A stretch of DNA of 64,000 bases from contig OZ252002.1 in assembly GCA_965247265.1 (NCBI GenBank), forward strand, positions 930,001 through 994,000, written 5' to 3'. The notes under the pieces were generated by a model. The model saw only the letters and a program-made list of their open reading frames with translations, was not told where the DNA came from and made no database searches. Shown here piece after piece: positions 45,231 to 53,005 of this stretch (positions are counted from its first letter, which is position 1; the number at the start of each line of letters is the position of its first letter). A program made the position numbers and the translations under genes. This DNA comes from G965247265 sp965247265. GTDB lineage: Bacteria > Pseudomonadota > Gammaproteobacteria > UBA4575.

Positions 45231-45264
45231 TGAATGACCGCTATAGCCCGAAAGCAGTCATTCA
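45231..45264 (+). repeat. Palindromic repeat R6
   Basis: TGAATGACCGCT, loop ATAGCCCGAA, right arm AGCAGTCATTCA. Here the usual A-A mismatch is compensated by T on the right arm. Left member of a pair with R7. Confidence 0.82.
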
Positions 45265-45291
45265 GGGTTAACTTTTTTTGAAATCTAGGTT

Positions 45292-45322
45292 GTATGTTCG
45301 CTTCTGGCCGTAAGCGGATATT
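45292..45322 (+). repeat. Palindromic repeat R7 (GGCCG-loop type)
   Basis: GTATGTTCGCT, loop TCTGGCCGTA, right arm AGCGGATATT. It begins 61 bp after R6 and ends 14 bp before the monooxygenase ATG, so it lies in that gene's leader. Confidence 0.8.
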
Positions 45323-45336
45323 TGGCTATTGAACAA

Positions 45337-46372
45337 ATGATTAAAAATAACCAAAAAAATTTGATTGTTGGTGCTGGACCAGCAGGATTGACTGCCGCAT
45401 TAATTTTGGCTCGCAATGGCATCGTGCCGCGGGTTGTTGATAGGGCAGAGGGGCCAAATCAATTTAGTCGTGCTGTCGGAATTTTTCCAAAGACGATGAA
45501 ACTATTGCCAAAGGAGCTCGCAGACAAACTTATAACAAACTCCGAATTACTCGAGAGAGCTCGATTTCACAAGAACACTGATTTACTGCTGGAACTTAAA
45601 TTTTCGGAAGGTGAGTTCGAACAGCATGGCGGAGCTGTCGGGTACGGTGTTGAATTTCAAAGGCTCACTCAGAATGATTGTGAAATTTGTGTTGAGCTTG
45701 AGAATGAGCAACAGATCTACGACTTTGTGATTGGTACAGATGGTGTGCGTTCAAAAAGGTACGCGAATCTATCGGGCAAGAATATAAAGGCTTCACATTA
45801 GAAGAGAAATGGTCAATTGCAGATATCTACGCAAATGGCTTGGATCATAATCTAAATTTTTGGTTGTTGGATGGTGGTAATTTTGTCGGATATGTGCCGA
45901 TCGGACCTGATAGATATAAATTGTTCGTGAGTACAGAAGATGCTCTTGCGACTATTCCACGAAAAATAGATATCATCAAAATCAACAGAGAAAGTACGTT
46001 TAAGATTGATGTTCGAAGAGTTGATAAGTTTAACGTTGGGAATGTGTTTCTAGCAGGAGACGCAGCACATGTTCATTCGCCATTAGGAGGACGTGGAATG
46101 AATTTGGCTATGCAAGACGCAGTAGAGTTAGCAGGACGATTTATATCCAATGATTTTGAAGGCTATACTGAGTCGAGACACACACAAGCTGTTGCAATAG
46201 CAAATTTTAGTGAGCGCCTCCGATTTTGTTCACCTCAAAGAACTGGTTTGTGCTCACGTTCAGAAATACAGTATTACGTGTAGTTAACAGCATAGAATTT
46301 ATCAAGGGAAGCGTGGCAAAAAATATTTGTAAGGGTATGAAATATTCGCTATTGGGTGATAGCGGCTGTTAG
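45337..46372 (+). pseudogene. FAD-dependent monooxygenase broken by two frameshifts
   Basis: A PheA/TfdB-type FAD monooxygenase in three frames. The first piece has the dinucleotide fold LIVGAGPAGLTAALILARNG and GTDGVRSK. After a lost A in an A run near 45752 the second frame reads GQEYKGFTLEEKWSIAD, then FLAGDAAHVHSPLGGRGMN, the FAD motif. After a lost T near 46226 the third frame gives LFTSKNWFVLTFRNTVLRVV and ends at 46372. Summed, about 345 aa, shorter than typical 500-aa members. Its last bases overlap the convergent gene at 46369. Confidence 0.85.
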
Positions 46373-46761
46373 TGTTTTGAGCATTCTCCAATCTCTATGG
46401 CTATATTTTCGGTATTTAGATCGTCGTCAATATATTGCCCATACATAGATGAAACAAAACGAAGAGTTGTTTTTGACATGATCAAATTTCCGTACAGTCC
46501 ATCGCATTTTAATTTGTCGAAAACATCTGAATTTAAATCATCACAAAACATCTCTGGATGACTTTTATCGTGCTCATAAACATTCCAAGAGTTATTGTTG
46601 GACTTTTTAATTATCCATTTATGAGGGGTAAATTTTGTGATGTTAAATTTTCGTTCTACATTAAACCCAACAGTCTTTATTCCTATGCAGGAGTAACTTT
46701 CTTCAGCTAATGCAGATATTGAAATTAGATAGCTGAAAATTATAGTTATTATTATTTTCAT
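46369..46761 (-). CDS. Small secreted hypothetical protein
   Basis: 130 aa with a signal peptide (MKIIITIIFSYLISISALA, cleavage after ALA). The mature part is polar with four further cysteines, an early YSC and a terminal GEC. The layout resembles the protein at 47351-47734: short signal, a Y-x-C near the mature start, and a cysteine close to the C-terminus preceded by a Tyr/Ser-rich strand. Likely periplasmic; function unknown. Confidence 0.6.
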   Translation of the reverse strand: MKIIITIIFSYLISISALAEESYSCIGIKTVGFNVERKFNITKFTPHKWIIKKSNNNSWNVYEHDKSHPEMFCDDLNSDVFDKLKCDGLYGNLIMSKTTLRFVSSMYGQYIDDDLNTENIAIEIGECSKH

Positions 46762-46905
46762 ATTGTTAAATATTTTTATGCTAGGTAATCGCAGATATTA
46801 ACTTGAATTAAAGTAAAAGGAATATAATTAGATCTCAAATCATAACTATTGAAGCATTTCTGGCAACTTTTTAGTCTAATTAATGATTTAAGGGGGTGAG
46901 ATACG

Positions 46906-47328
46906 ATGTCTAAAAATAGCGCTACAGGTAGTTGTTTTTGCAACAAAGTGTTTTATGAGATAACGGGTAATCTAGGCATTTTTCAATATTGTCATTGCTC
47001 GCGATGTAGAAAGTTTACAGGTAGCGCCTTTGCCTCGAATATTTTGGTTTTACCAAATGATTTTCGTTGGCTTAGTGGGGAAGAATTTGTAGGAAGATAT
47101 GAGCCGGAAGACGCAAAATATTTTGCAACATGTTTTTGTAAAATTTGTGGTTCATCTTTGCCCTGGTTAGGTAAAACTGGTAGCGCAGTGATTGTTCCTG
47201 CAGGAACTCTGGATGAAGATGTTGCGATTAAGCCTATGCAGAATGTATTCTGTGATTCGAAAGCTCAATGGTATGTTGAGCCGAATATTTTGCCACACTA
47301 TGAGGAGTTGCCCCCAAGAAGCACTTAA
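46906..47328 (+). CDS. GFA / CENP-V domain protein
   Basis: A 140-aa zinc-fold protein of the GFA family (glutathione-dependent formaldehyde-activating enzyme-like). Cysteine positions fit: GSCFCNKVFYE, CHCSRCRKFTGSAFAS and FCKICGSSLPW. A strong Shine-Dalgarno (GGGGGTGAG) is present. Formaldehyde activity is not established for most members, so the substrate is open. It lies between two minus-strand genes for secreted proteins. Confidence 0.85.
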   Translation: MSKNSATGSCFCNKVFYEITGNLGIFQYCHCSRCRKFTGSAFASNILVLPNDFRWLSGEEFVGRYEPEDAKYFATCFCKICGSSLPWLGKTGSAVIVPAGTLDEDVAIKPMQNVFCDSKAQWYVEPNILPHYEELPPRST

Positions 47329-47350
47329 GAAGAGAAATTTATTTTAACCT

Positions 47351-47734
47351 TTAACTTTCTGTAACTTTTGTACACATTCCATACTCTGTATACAACGCTC
47401 GGTTATCAGATTCAGAGCCGGCATAAGAGTAAGTGCTGGTGTATTCACCGGTGACCCAGTGAATGATAATAGATCGATTGATGGGTTTTGCTTCTTTATC
47501 TATTCCAATTATGTATTTGCCTTCACGTTTACCAATAAACGAACTATTTCTATCGTCCTGCCAAATTGATGCAGCACCTTTTTTACTTATCTCTATGCGA
47601 TAGAAATACGAATCATCTCGTTTAACTTTTTTCTCTGATTTCCAAATGTGTTCCTCGTGAATGTGGCACACGTAATTGAGCATTCCTGCATGCGTAGTAC
47701 TCGCTAATATTGTAATTAAAAAAAATAATCGCAT
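47351..47734 (-). CDS. Small secreted hypothetical protein
   Basis: 127 aa with a short signal peptide (MRLFFLITILASTTHA). The mature protein opens LNYVCHIHEEHIWK and closes with YGMCTKV, so two cysteines could form a disulfide across the fold. A WVTGEYTSTYSYAGS strand precedes the end. No named family recognised. Periplasmic location inferred. Confidence 0.6.
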   Translation of the reverse strand: MRLFFLITILASTTHAGMLNYVCHIHEEHIWKSEKKVKRDDSYFYRIEISKKGAASIWQDDRNSSFIGKREGKYIIGIDKEAKPINRSIIIHWVTGEYTSTYSYAGSESDNRALYTEYGMCTKVTES

Positions 47735-47943
47735 ACATATATTTTACGCATGGTATAGATGTCATACTACCATCAATAACATATGCTTTTACAAATATTA
47801 AGTTATAGCTAAATTAAAACGTAGTAAATACGTATTACATTTGTGGTTGCAATTTAATACTTCATTAGATGTGTAAATAAATGTTTGATAGACCACAATA
47901 ATTTTGTTGTAATGCTTAAATAACGCGTTGGGATGCAATAGTT

Positions 47944-48108
47944 TTGAATTTAGATATAGCTTTAATTGAAAAATTACTGAAAAATGGCAATTCAATTCTT
48001 GATCTTCAGGTTGGTATTGTTAGCAAAGTGTATGGAGACAATTACGAAATTATTGCAATAGATGATATTGCATATGTATTTAAATCGGGTGAGGTACTGA
48101 CAAGTTAA
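47944..48108 (+). pseudogene. GAF-domain gene fragment truncated by the IS6 element
   Basis: 54 codons from TTG 47944. The reading ILDLQVGIVSKVYGDNYEII and the following VFKSGEVL resemble the opening of a GAF sensor domain (GIVSR-x-EGD-x-Y pattern). The frame runs into the left inverted repeat of the IS at 48093 and stops at its TAA (48106-48108). The missing remainder is not found right of the IS. Confidence 0.6.
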
Positions 48109-48885
48109 GTGCATCTGGGTGACAATTACTGGATGAATAAATCAACAAGTACATATAAACGTCACCGATTTCCTTCTGAAATTATCCAATATGCCGTCTG
48201 GCTTTACTATCGTTTCAATATGAGTCATCGAGATATCGAAGACCTGTTAGCTGAGCGCGGTATTGAAGTCAGCTATGAATCTATTCGTTTATGGTGTAAC
48301 AAATTTGGCCCTCAATATGCCAGGCGATTGAAACGAAGACATCTAGGTTTCGCCGATACGTTTTATATGGATGAAGTATTTGTAAAGATTCAAGGAAAGC
48401 AACAGTACTTGTGGCGTGCAGTGGATCAAGATGGCGAAGTGGTTGATGTATTTCTACAGTCACGCCGAGATGGCACGGCAGCCAAACGTTTTTTCAAACG
48501 CCTTATAAGGAATCATGGAAGTGAACCGCGGAAGATTGTGACAGATAAGTTGAGAAGCTATGGGGTTGCACATCGAGAACTTATTCCAGAATCCATTCAC
48601 GACACCACTCAGTACGCCAATAACAGAGCCGAGCTTTCGCATCAACCGACACGGGTTCGAGAGCGAGGTATGCGCCGATTCAAATCGACGCTGCAAGCGC
48701 AACGCTTTTTAAGTGCTCATGCTGCGGTATACAATTTGTTCAATCTTGGTCGTCATTTAGTATCAGCGAAGCATTATAGAATATTTAGAGAGAACGCCTT
48801 TTCGTCTTGGGAATGTGCGAGAGCATTATAGAATGTAGTTTTTACCTACGATTCGTGAATGTAGAGAAGTTAACTTGTCAGTACC
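48093..48885 (+). mobile_element. IS6-family insertion sequence
   Basis: A 793-bp element bounded by perfect 16-bp inverted repeats, GGTACTGACAAGTTAA at 48093-48108 and its complement at 48870-48885, with one transposase gene. The 8-bp flanks (TCGGGTGA and TAATAGGC) do not match, so there is no target duplication. This suggests a deletion or recombination next to the element, consistent with the truncated gene on its left. Confidence 0.93.
48133..48831 (+). CDS. IS6-family DDE transposase
   Basis: An N-terminal helix-turn-helix (MSHRDIEDLLAERGIEVSYE) is followed by the DDE domain: YMDEVFVKIQGKQQYLWRAV with the first Asp, IVTDKLRSY with the second, and NNRAELSHQPTRVRERGMRR with the Glu and the IS6 signature. 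About 232 aa, complete and apparently intact. I chose ATG 48133 (MNKSTSTYKRHRFP); a GTG at 48109 abuts the inverted repeat. Confidence 0.92.
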   Translation: MNKSTSTYKRHRFPSEIIQYAVWLYYRFNMSHRDIEDLLAERGIEVSYESIRLWCNKFGPQYARRLKRRHLGFADTFYMDEVFVKIQGKQQYLWRAVDQDGEVVDVFLQSRRDGTAAKRFFKRLIRNHGSEPRKIVTDKLRSYGVAHRELIPESIHDTTQYANNRAELSHQPTRVRERGMRRFKSTLQAQRFLSAHAAVYNLFNLGRHLVSAKHYRIFRENAFSSWECARAL

Positions 48886-48957
48886 TAATAGGCTGTAGTT
48901 AAAAAGCAGCAACTAGAATTAATTGCTTGGTCTATTTCCTTAATACAAGGATAGGAT

Positions 48958-48988
48958 GAATGACCGCTAATGACCCAAAGCGGACATT
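48958..48988 (+). repeat. Palindromic repeat R8 (GACCC-loop type)
   Basis: GAATGACCGCT, loop AATGACCCAA, right arm AGCGGACATT. It lies 72 bp right of the IS6 element and beyond the end of the minus-strand DsrC-like gene. Confidence 0.85.
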
Positions 48989-49042
48989 ATTAATTGAGAA
49001 GTTTTAATTTAAACAACGATAAGAGCATATATTTATTTATTG

Positions 49043-49387
49043 TTATGTATCTGGTTGTGGCATTGGAAGACCAGCTAGTTTGCATACCTCGTGGACAGGG
49101 TCTGTTGGGAATAGTTTATATATGTGTTTCTCATACTCTTTTAGATCATGAAAATGTTTATCTTTCTTTTTTCCAAGAGTGAGCACTAATTGATGCATAG
49201 TAGGATTTACTAAATTTTCTTTATAGTATTCGCGAAAATATAAAATTAACTCCCAGTGGTCCACATAAAGCTCGAGACCTTCAAGTTCAGCCAAATGAAA
49301 TGCAAATTCCTCATTCCAATCATCTATATTGTTCAAAAAACCTTGTTCGTTTGTTTCGATGATTTTGTCATTAATTTCTAATTTCAT
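49043..49387 (-). CDS. DsrC/TusE-like sulfur-carrier family protein lacking the terminal cysteine
   Basis: A 114-aa DsrC/TusE fold: a DHWELILYFREYYKEN helix, PTMHQLVLTLGKKK, then YKLFPTDPVHEVCKLAGLP. Family members relay persulfide sulfur with a penultimate cysteine about ten residues after the conserved second cysteine. Here the second cysteine (VCKLAGLP) is present but the tail is PMPQPDT, without the terminal cysteine. The canonical sulfur transfer therefore looks impossible; a regulatory or other role is inferred. Confidence 0.8.
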   Translation of the reverse strand: MKLEINDKIIETNEQGFLNNIDDWNEEFAFHLAELEGLELYVDHWELILYFREYYKENLVNPTMHQLVLTLGKKKDKHFHDLKEYEKHIYKLFPTDPVHEVCKLAGLPMPQPDT

Positions 49388-49579
49388 AATCCTATCTCAG
49401 CTAATTATATATATAAAATATATTATGAAGATAAACGCATATAAATTTGCATTGGTAAATTATGGTCAGAAGTATATATTATTTGTTATAAACCAATTAC
49501 TTTGTGGGTGAGATTTGAAAATACTCCACATATTTGCTTTGCTTCAATGTCTTAAAAATGGCTAATGTTGATATAATAC

Positions 49580-49610
49580 GAATGTCCGCTAATGGCCGAA
49601 AGTGGACATT
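49580..49610 (+). repeat. Palindromic repeat R9 (GGCCG-loop type)
   Basis: GAATGTCCGCT, loop AATGGCCGAA, right arm AGTGGACATT. It begins the strictly alternating repeat-gene section. Confidence 0.87.
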
Positions 49611-49641
49611 AGGATGAACGTATTTTGAGGAATATTCTCGA

Positions 49642-49830
49642 ATGCCTTTAGGAAAAAAAACCAGTATCGGAATATTAATTGTCTTATGCTTTTTATTAGC
49701 GTTGGCATATCGCACCTATACTGGGGATGCAACACTTACAGCCCATGAGATGGGCACTGTTCTAGTTACAGCTTTAGTTTTTGCGATTGGTGTTTTTGTG
49801 CTTCTTTGGGTAATAAATCGTCTATCTTAA
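49642..49830 (+). CDS. Two-span small membrane protein (62 aa)
   Basis: MPLGKKTSIGILIVLCFLLA begins the first helix; HEMGTVLVTALVFAIGVFVL is the second, with a charged GDATLTA loop between. GAGGA lies upstream of the ATG. It fills a whole interval between R9 and R10, and R10 starts 2 bp after its stop. No family recognised. Confidence 0.6.
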   Translation: MPLGKKTSIGILIVLCFLLALAYRTYTGDATLTAHEMGTVLVTALVFAIGVFVLLWVINRLS

Positions 49831-49832
49831 TT

Positions 49833-49864
49833 AAATGACTACTAACGACCCAAAGCGGACATTT
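49833..49864 (+). repeat. Palindromic repeat R10 (CGACCC-loop type)
   Basis: AAATGACTACT, loop AACGACCCAA, right arm AGCGGACATTT. It follows the preceding stop codon directly. Confidence 0.83.
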
Positions 49865-49916
49865 AGCAAGAGTTAATTTTGATACAGTTATACTGTTTAG
49901 TTTATAAGAAAAATAA

Positions 49917-50105
49917 ATGGGAAAAGATTCAACGAATAGATTTATATTTGAATTTGTAAAACTACTTTCTTGGATACTAATTATTTCACTACCAGTTATT
50001 GGTTACGCAATGTTCTCAAATATTGGATTAGTTATAGGGGTTGTAGTTTCTATAGGAATTGTTATTTATTTAATAATCAGGTCTAGAGCAGAATCTAATT
50101 CATAA
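49917..50105 (+). CDS. Two-span small membrane protein (62 aa)
   Basis: MGKDSTNRFIFEFVKLLS leads into WILIISLPVIGYAMFS and IGLVIGVVVSIGIVIYLII, two close hydrophobic helices, and a polar RSRAESNS tail. It has the same length and topology as the gene in the preceding interval but no obvious sequence match. A TATACT box near 49889 may be a promoter. It occupies the R10-R11 interval. Confidence 0.55.
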   Translation: MGKDSTNRFIFEFVKLLSWILIISLPVIGYAMFSNIGLVIGVVVSIGIVIYLIIRSRAESNS

Positions 50106-50165
50106 CAGATGCCATAAAGCCTTATTGGCTATCACAATTACGAATCGGATAATTTGAGAACTATT

Positions 50166-50197
50166 TGAATGACCGCTATTGGCCGAAAGTGGACATT
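50166..50197 (+). repeat. Palindromic repeat R11 (GGCCG-loop type)
   Basis: TGAATGACCGCT, loop ATTGGCCGAA, right arm AGTGGACATTA. 60 bp after the preceding gene. Confidence 0.88.
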
Positions 50198-50280
50198 AAC
50201 AAAATAAGTAATTCGGGGTTTCGGTATAGTTGTAGTTAGTCTATCGGCTATGAAAATTTGCCAAAAATTAGGAGATAAAA

Positions 50281-50958
50281 ATGAAAATACTCATTGTGCT
50301 TACTTCACATGACAAGCTCGGAAATACGGGACAGAAAACTGGATTTTGGCTAGAAGAATTTGCAGCTCCATATTATGTATTCAAGGATGCAGGTGCTGAC
50401 GTAACACTTGCTTCACCTAAAGGAGGGCAACCCCCACTGGATCCCAAAAGTGATGAGCCGGACTTCCAAACACAAGCAACTGAAAGATTCAAACAAGATG
50501 ACAGCGTACAAGTTGCATTAGCAAATACAGTCCGTTTATCTGAAATTTCACCGAGCGACTACGAGGCTGTTTTTTATCCTGGGGGTCACGGACCACTTTG
50601 GGATTTAGCAGAAGACCCAGATTCAATAGGCTTGATTGAGACAATGTTTAATTCTGGAAAGCCTGTTGCTGCGGTTTGTCACGCGCCGGGAGTACTTCGG
50701 CACGCTAAAGCATCGAACGGCTCTTCGTTAGTTGACGGAAAATCAGTGACTGGTTTTAGCAACTCGGAGGAGGACGCAGTCCAACTGACAGAGATCGTGC
50801 CTTTTCTAGTTGAGGACGAGTTAAAGGGTAAAGGCGGAGTTTATTCAAGCGCAGATGATTGGCATCCATATGCTATCACTGATGGAAATTTAATTACCGG
50901 CCAAAATCCAGCGTCGTCTGAACCGGCAGCTAATGCTGTGTTAGATTTGATTAAATAA
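50281..50958 (+). CDS. DJ-1/PfpI-superfamily protein (type 1 glutamine amidotransferase-like)
   Basis: 225 aa with the DJ-1/PfpI fold. The nucleophile is in VAAVCHAPGVLRHA (Cys about 139), with the acid glutamate in FWLEEFAAPYY. FYPGGHGPLWDLAED is typical of the Hsp31-like/YajL-like group linked to glyoxalase or chaperone activity. GGAGATAAAA precedes the ATG. It fills the R11-R12 interval. Confidence 0.88.
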   Translation: MKILIVLTSHDKLGNTGQKTGFWLEEFAAPYYVFKDAGADVTLASPKGGQPPLDPKSDEPDFQTQATERFKQDDSVQVALANTVRLSEISPSDYEAVFYPGGHGPLWDLAEDPDSIGLIETMFNSGKPVAAVCHAPGVLRHAKASNGSSLVDGKSVTGFSNSEEDAVQLTEIVPFLVEDELKGKGGVYSSADDWHPYAITDGNLITGQNPASSEPAANAVLDLIK

Positions 50959-50974
50959 TATATAGCCTAATTAA

Positions 50975-51010
50975 TTGAATGACCGCTATTGGCCGAAAGC
51001 GGACATTCAA
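50975..51010 (+). repeat. Palindromic repeat R12 (GGCCG-loop type, best copy)
   Basis: The extended arms TTGAATGACCGCT / AGCGGACATTCAA pair at all but one of 13 positions (one A-A mismatch) around ATTGGCCGAA. It lies 16 bp after the DJ-1-like stop. Confidence 0.92.
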
Positions 51011-51028
51011 GAAAGAGTATAAATTAGC

Positions 51029-51361
51029 ATGTATACAGTCGAAGAATGGAAAAATTTAAACCCTGAAGCAAGGGAAGAATTTATCAGAGATACAGATAAA
51101 TTTAACCCATACACAAATGAAGCGGACAGTTTTTTATATTCTCTAGGCGATGATTTAATAGCAAATTCTAAGCACAAAATTAAAGACATCAAAGTATTAA
51201 AGAGATTTGGTGAGCTGATAATTGGTGCGGTTGTATCAACCGATGATTGTAAAAAGCTAAATTCAGAATATAAATTTGATTCCTCTCAAGCTGTGCACGA
51301 TAGCTATTATGGTTTTACTGTTTTTTATTTAGACGAAGAGTCAGAAATCTCTAAACTTTAA
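51029..51361 (+). CDS. Hypothetical protein (110 aa)
   Basis: An acidic soluble protein, MYTVEEWKNLNPEAREEFIR..., with no family I recognise. YGFTVFYLDEESEISKL closes it. It fills the R12-R13 interval, and its TAA stop overlaps the first bases of R13. No strong Shine-Dalgarno. Confidence 0.6.
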   Translation: MYTVEEWKNLNPEAREEFIRDTDKFNPYTNEADSFLYSLGDDLIANSKHKIKDIKVLKRFGELIIGAVVSTDDCKKLNSEYKFDSSQAVHDSYYGFTVFYLDEESEISKL

Positions 51362-51391
51362 TGACCGCTTATGGCCGAAAGCAGACATTCA
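51360..51391 (+). repeat. Palindromic repeat R13 (GGCCG-loop type)
   Basis: AATGACCGCT, loop TATGGCCGAA, right arm AGCAGACATTC. The preceding stop codon lies at its left edge. Confidence 0.87.
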
Positions 51392-51483
51392 ATTAGTAAG
51401 CTAAATGGAAAATTAAAATTTCATTAGTAAATAAAATAAGGGAGAGTCAACGGTGGGGCACTCCTTTGATAACATACAATTAG

Positions 51484-51516
51484 CGAATGACCGCTAACGA
51501 CCCAAAGTGGACATTC
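51484..51516 (+). repeat. Palindromic repeat R14 (CGACCC-loop type)
   Basis: GAATGACCGCT, loop AACGACCCAA, right arm AGTGGACATTC. It faces the inverted copy R15 30 bp away. Confidence 0.87.
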
Positions 51517-51545
51517 AGTTGTAAATCGTTCGTGAATCATAGCAA

Positions 51546-51574
51546 GTGTCTGCTTTCGGCCAATAGCGGTCATT
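51546..51574 (-). repeat. Palindromic repeat R15, inverted copy
   Basis: The only copy in reverse orientation: on the minus strand AATGACCGCT, loop ATTGGCCGAA, right arm AGCAGACAC. Confidence 0.86.
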
Positions 51575-51675
51575 TATTAAACGCTTGCAAGAAAACTTGC
51601 TAAAAAAAATCGAATTGCAACCTTCAGACGACAGCTGGATAATCTTAATCCTCACCTTCATCAAAATTCTCCCAT

Positions 51676-52909
51676 ATGAATCTTTTTTTCATATTACTTG
51701 TACTGTTAGTTGTTACACGCACAAGTGGAGAACTTGCAGGTCGTTTTGGACAACCCGCTATCGTTGGTGAACTGATCTCTGGCGTTTTCCTAGGAATAAT
51801 CGCTGCAAGCCAAGCAGATCAATTTCCTTACCTTTCCAATCTTCGCAACGACACTGTTTTTAATGCAATTACAGATTTGGGGATGTTTTTTCTTATGGTG
51901 TATGCGGGCATTGAAATGCAACCTAAAAAAATATTTCAATACTCTAAAGAATCTACTGTTGTGGCTCTTGGTGGCATGTTACTCCCCTTATTGATAGGTT
52001 TAGGCTTGGGGTGGCTTTTTTTACCTGCATCAAGTGCAAAAGCAGCTCAGGCTTTTTTTCTTGGCACTGCGCTTGCCATTACTGCAGTTCCTGCAACTGT
52101 AAAAATCTTAATGGATCTTGGCAAACTAAATTCAAGGCCTGGGCAAATCATAATATCTGCAGCAGTGTTTGATGATCTTATTAGCCTTATATTACTTGCA
52201 TGGCTCACTGCTTTGATTAGCACGGGTGAAGGACTAAGTCTAAACCAAGCATTCTTTCTCGGTGTAAAAATTATTCTGTTTTTTGTCGTTACAGTACCTA
52301 TTGGCTATTTCGTATGGCCATGGGGTGGTCAGTTTATTAAGCACCTTAAAGAGCGTGAACAGGAGTTCAGTGCAATGCTTGTGGGGGCACTTGCCTTTGG
52401 CGGTACTTGCTGAACTACTTGGACTTCACTTCATTGTAGGTGCTTTTGTTGCTGGTGTATTTTTTGGTCGCTCTACTATAGATGACCATACTTATGAAGA
52501 TGTGCGCAAAAAGGTTTCTGGACTTACGTTTGGGTTTTTGGCACCGGTCTTTTTTGCATCGGTCGGTCTGAATCTAAATTTATTTGCATTTTCTGAAATT
52601 CCAGTTTTTCTATTGGTACTAGTTGTTGCTGCATTCCTTGGAAAATTCATAGGCGCTGGCATAGCCGCAGATAGCATTGGTCTTAATTCAAGAGAGTCCA
52701 TGGTAGTGGGTGTTGGTATGAGCGCACGTGGTGCAGTTGAAATTGTGATCGCAGATATTGCTTTCAAAGCAGGACTTTTTCATATTGCTGGAATAGATAA
52801 CCCCATATTAACTCATATGTTTTCGGCAATCGTTATCATGGCAATTATAACTACGGTAGCTACGCCCATCCTGTTAAAACAAATATATAAAATGAACCAT
52901 GATTTATAA
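51676..52909 (+). pseudogene. Kef/CPA2-type cation:proton antiporter with a one-base insertion
   Basis: A sodium/proton exchanger-domain membrane protein of about 410 aa with some 11-12 helices. The first frame (51676-52413) has GRFGQPAIVGELISGVFLG and AITAVPATVKILMDLG. It stops after MLVGALAFGG. The second frame resumes at once with AVLAELLGLHFIVGAFVAGV and runs to 52909. An extra G near 52400 (GCCTTTGGCGGT) explains the break. Both halves are well conserved, so the lesion is recent or an assembly error. Confidence 0.87.
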
Positions 52910-52945
52910 ATGACGCACTATGTAGCACTTCCACCAAAAGGCAAT

Positions 52946-52974
52946 GAATAACCACTTTTTGCCGAAAGGAGATA
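52946..52974 (+). repeat. Palindromic repeat R16 (diverged GGCCG-loop type)
   Basis: GAATAACCACT, loop TTTTGCCGAA, right arm AGGAGATAT. The most diverged copy, recognised through its partner R17. Confidence 0.65.
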
Positions 52975-53005
52975 TAGGTTGGAAACTATCAGTTTAATGC
53001 AGTGT

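Noticed and set aside
51585..51770. Open frame of 61 codons between R15 and the antiporter
   Set aside because: It starts with TTG, lacks a Shine-Dalgarno and overlaps the antiporter start in another frame; the sequence looks like chance.
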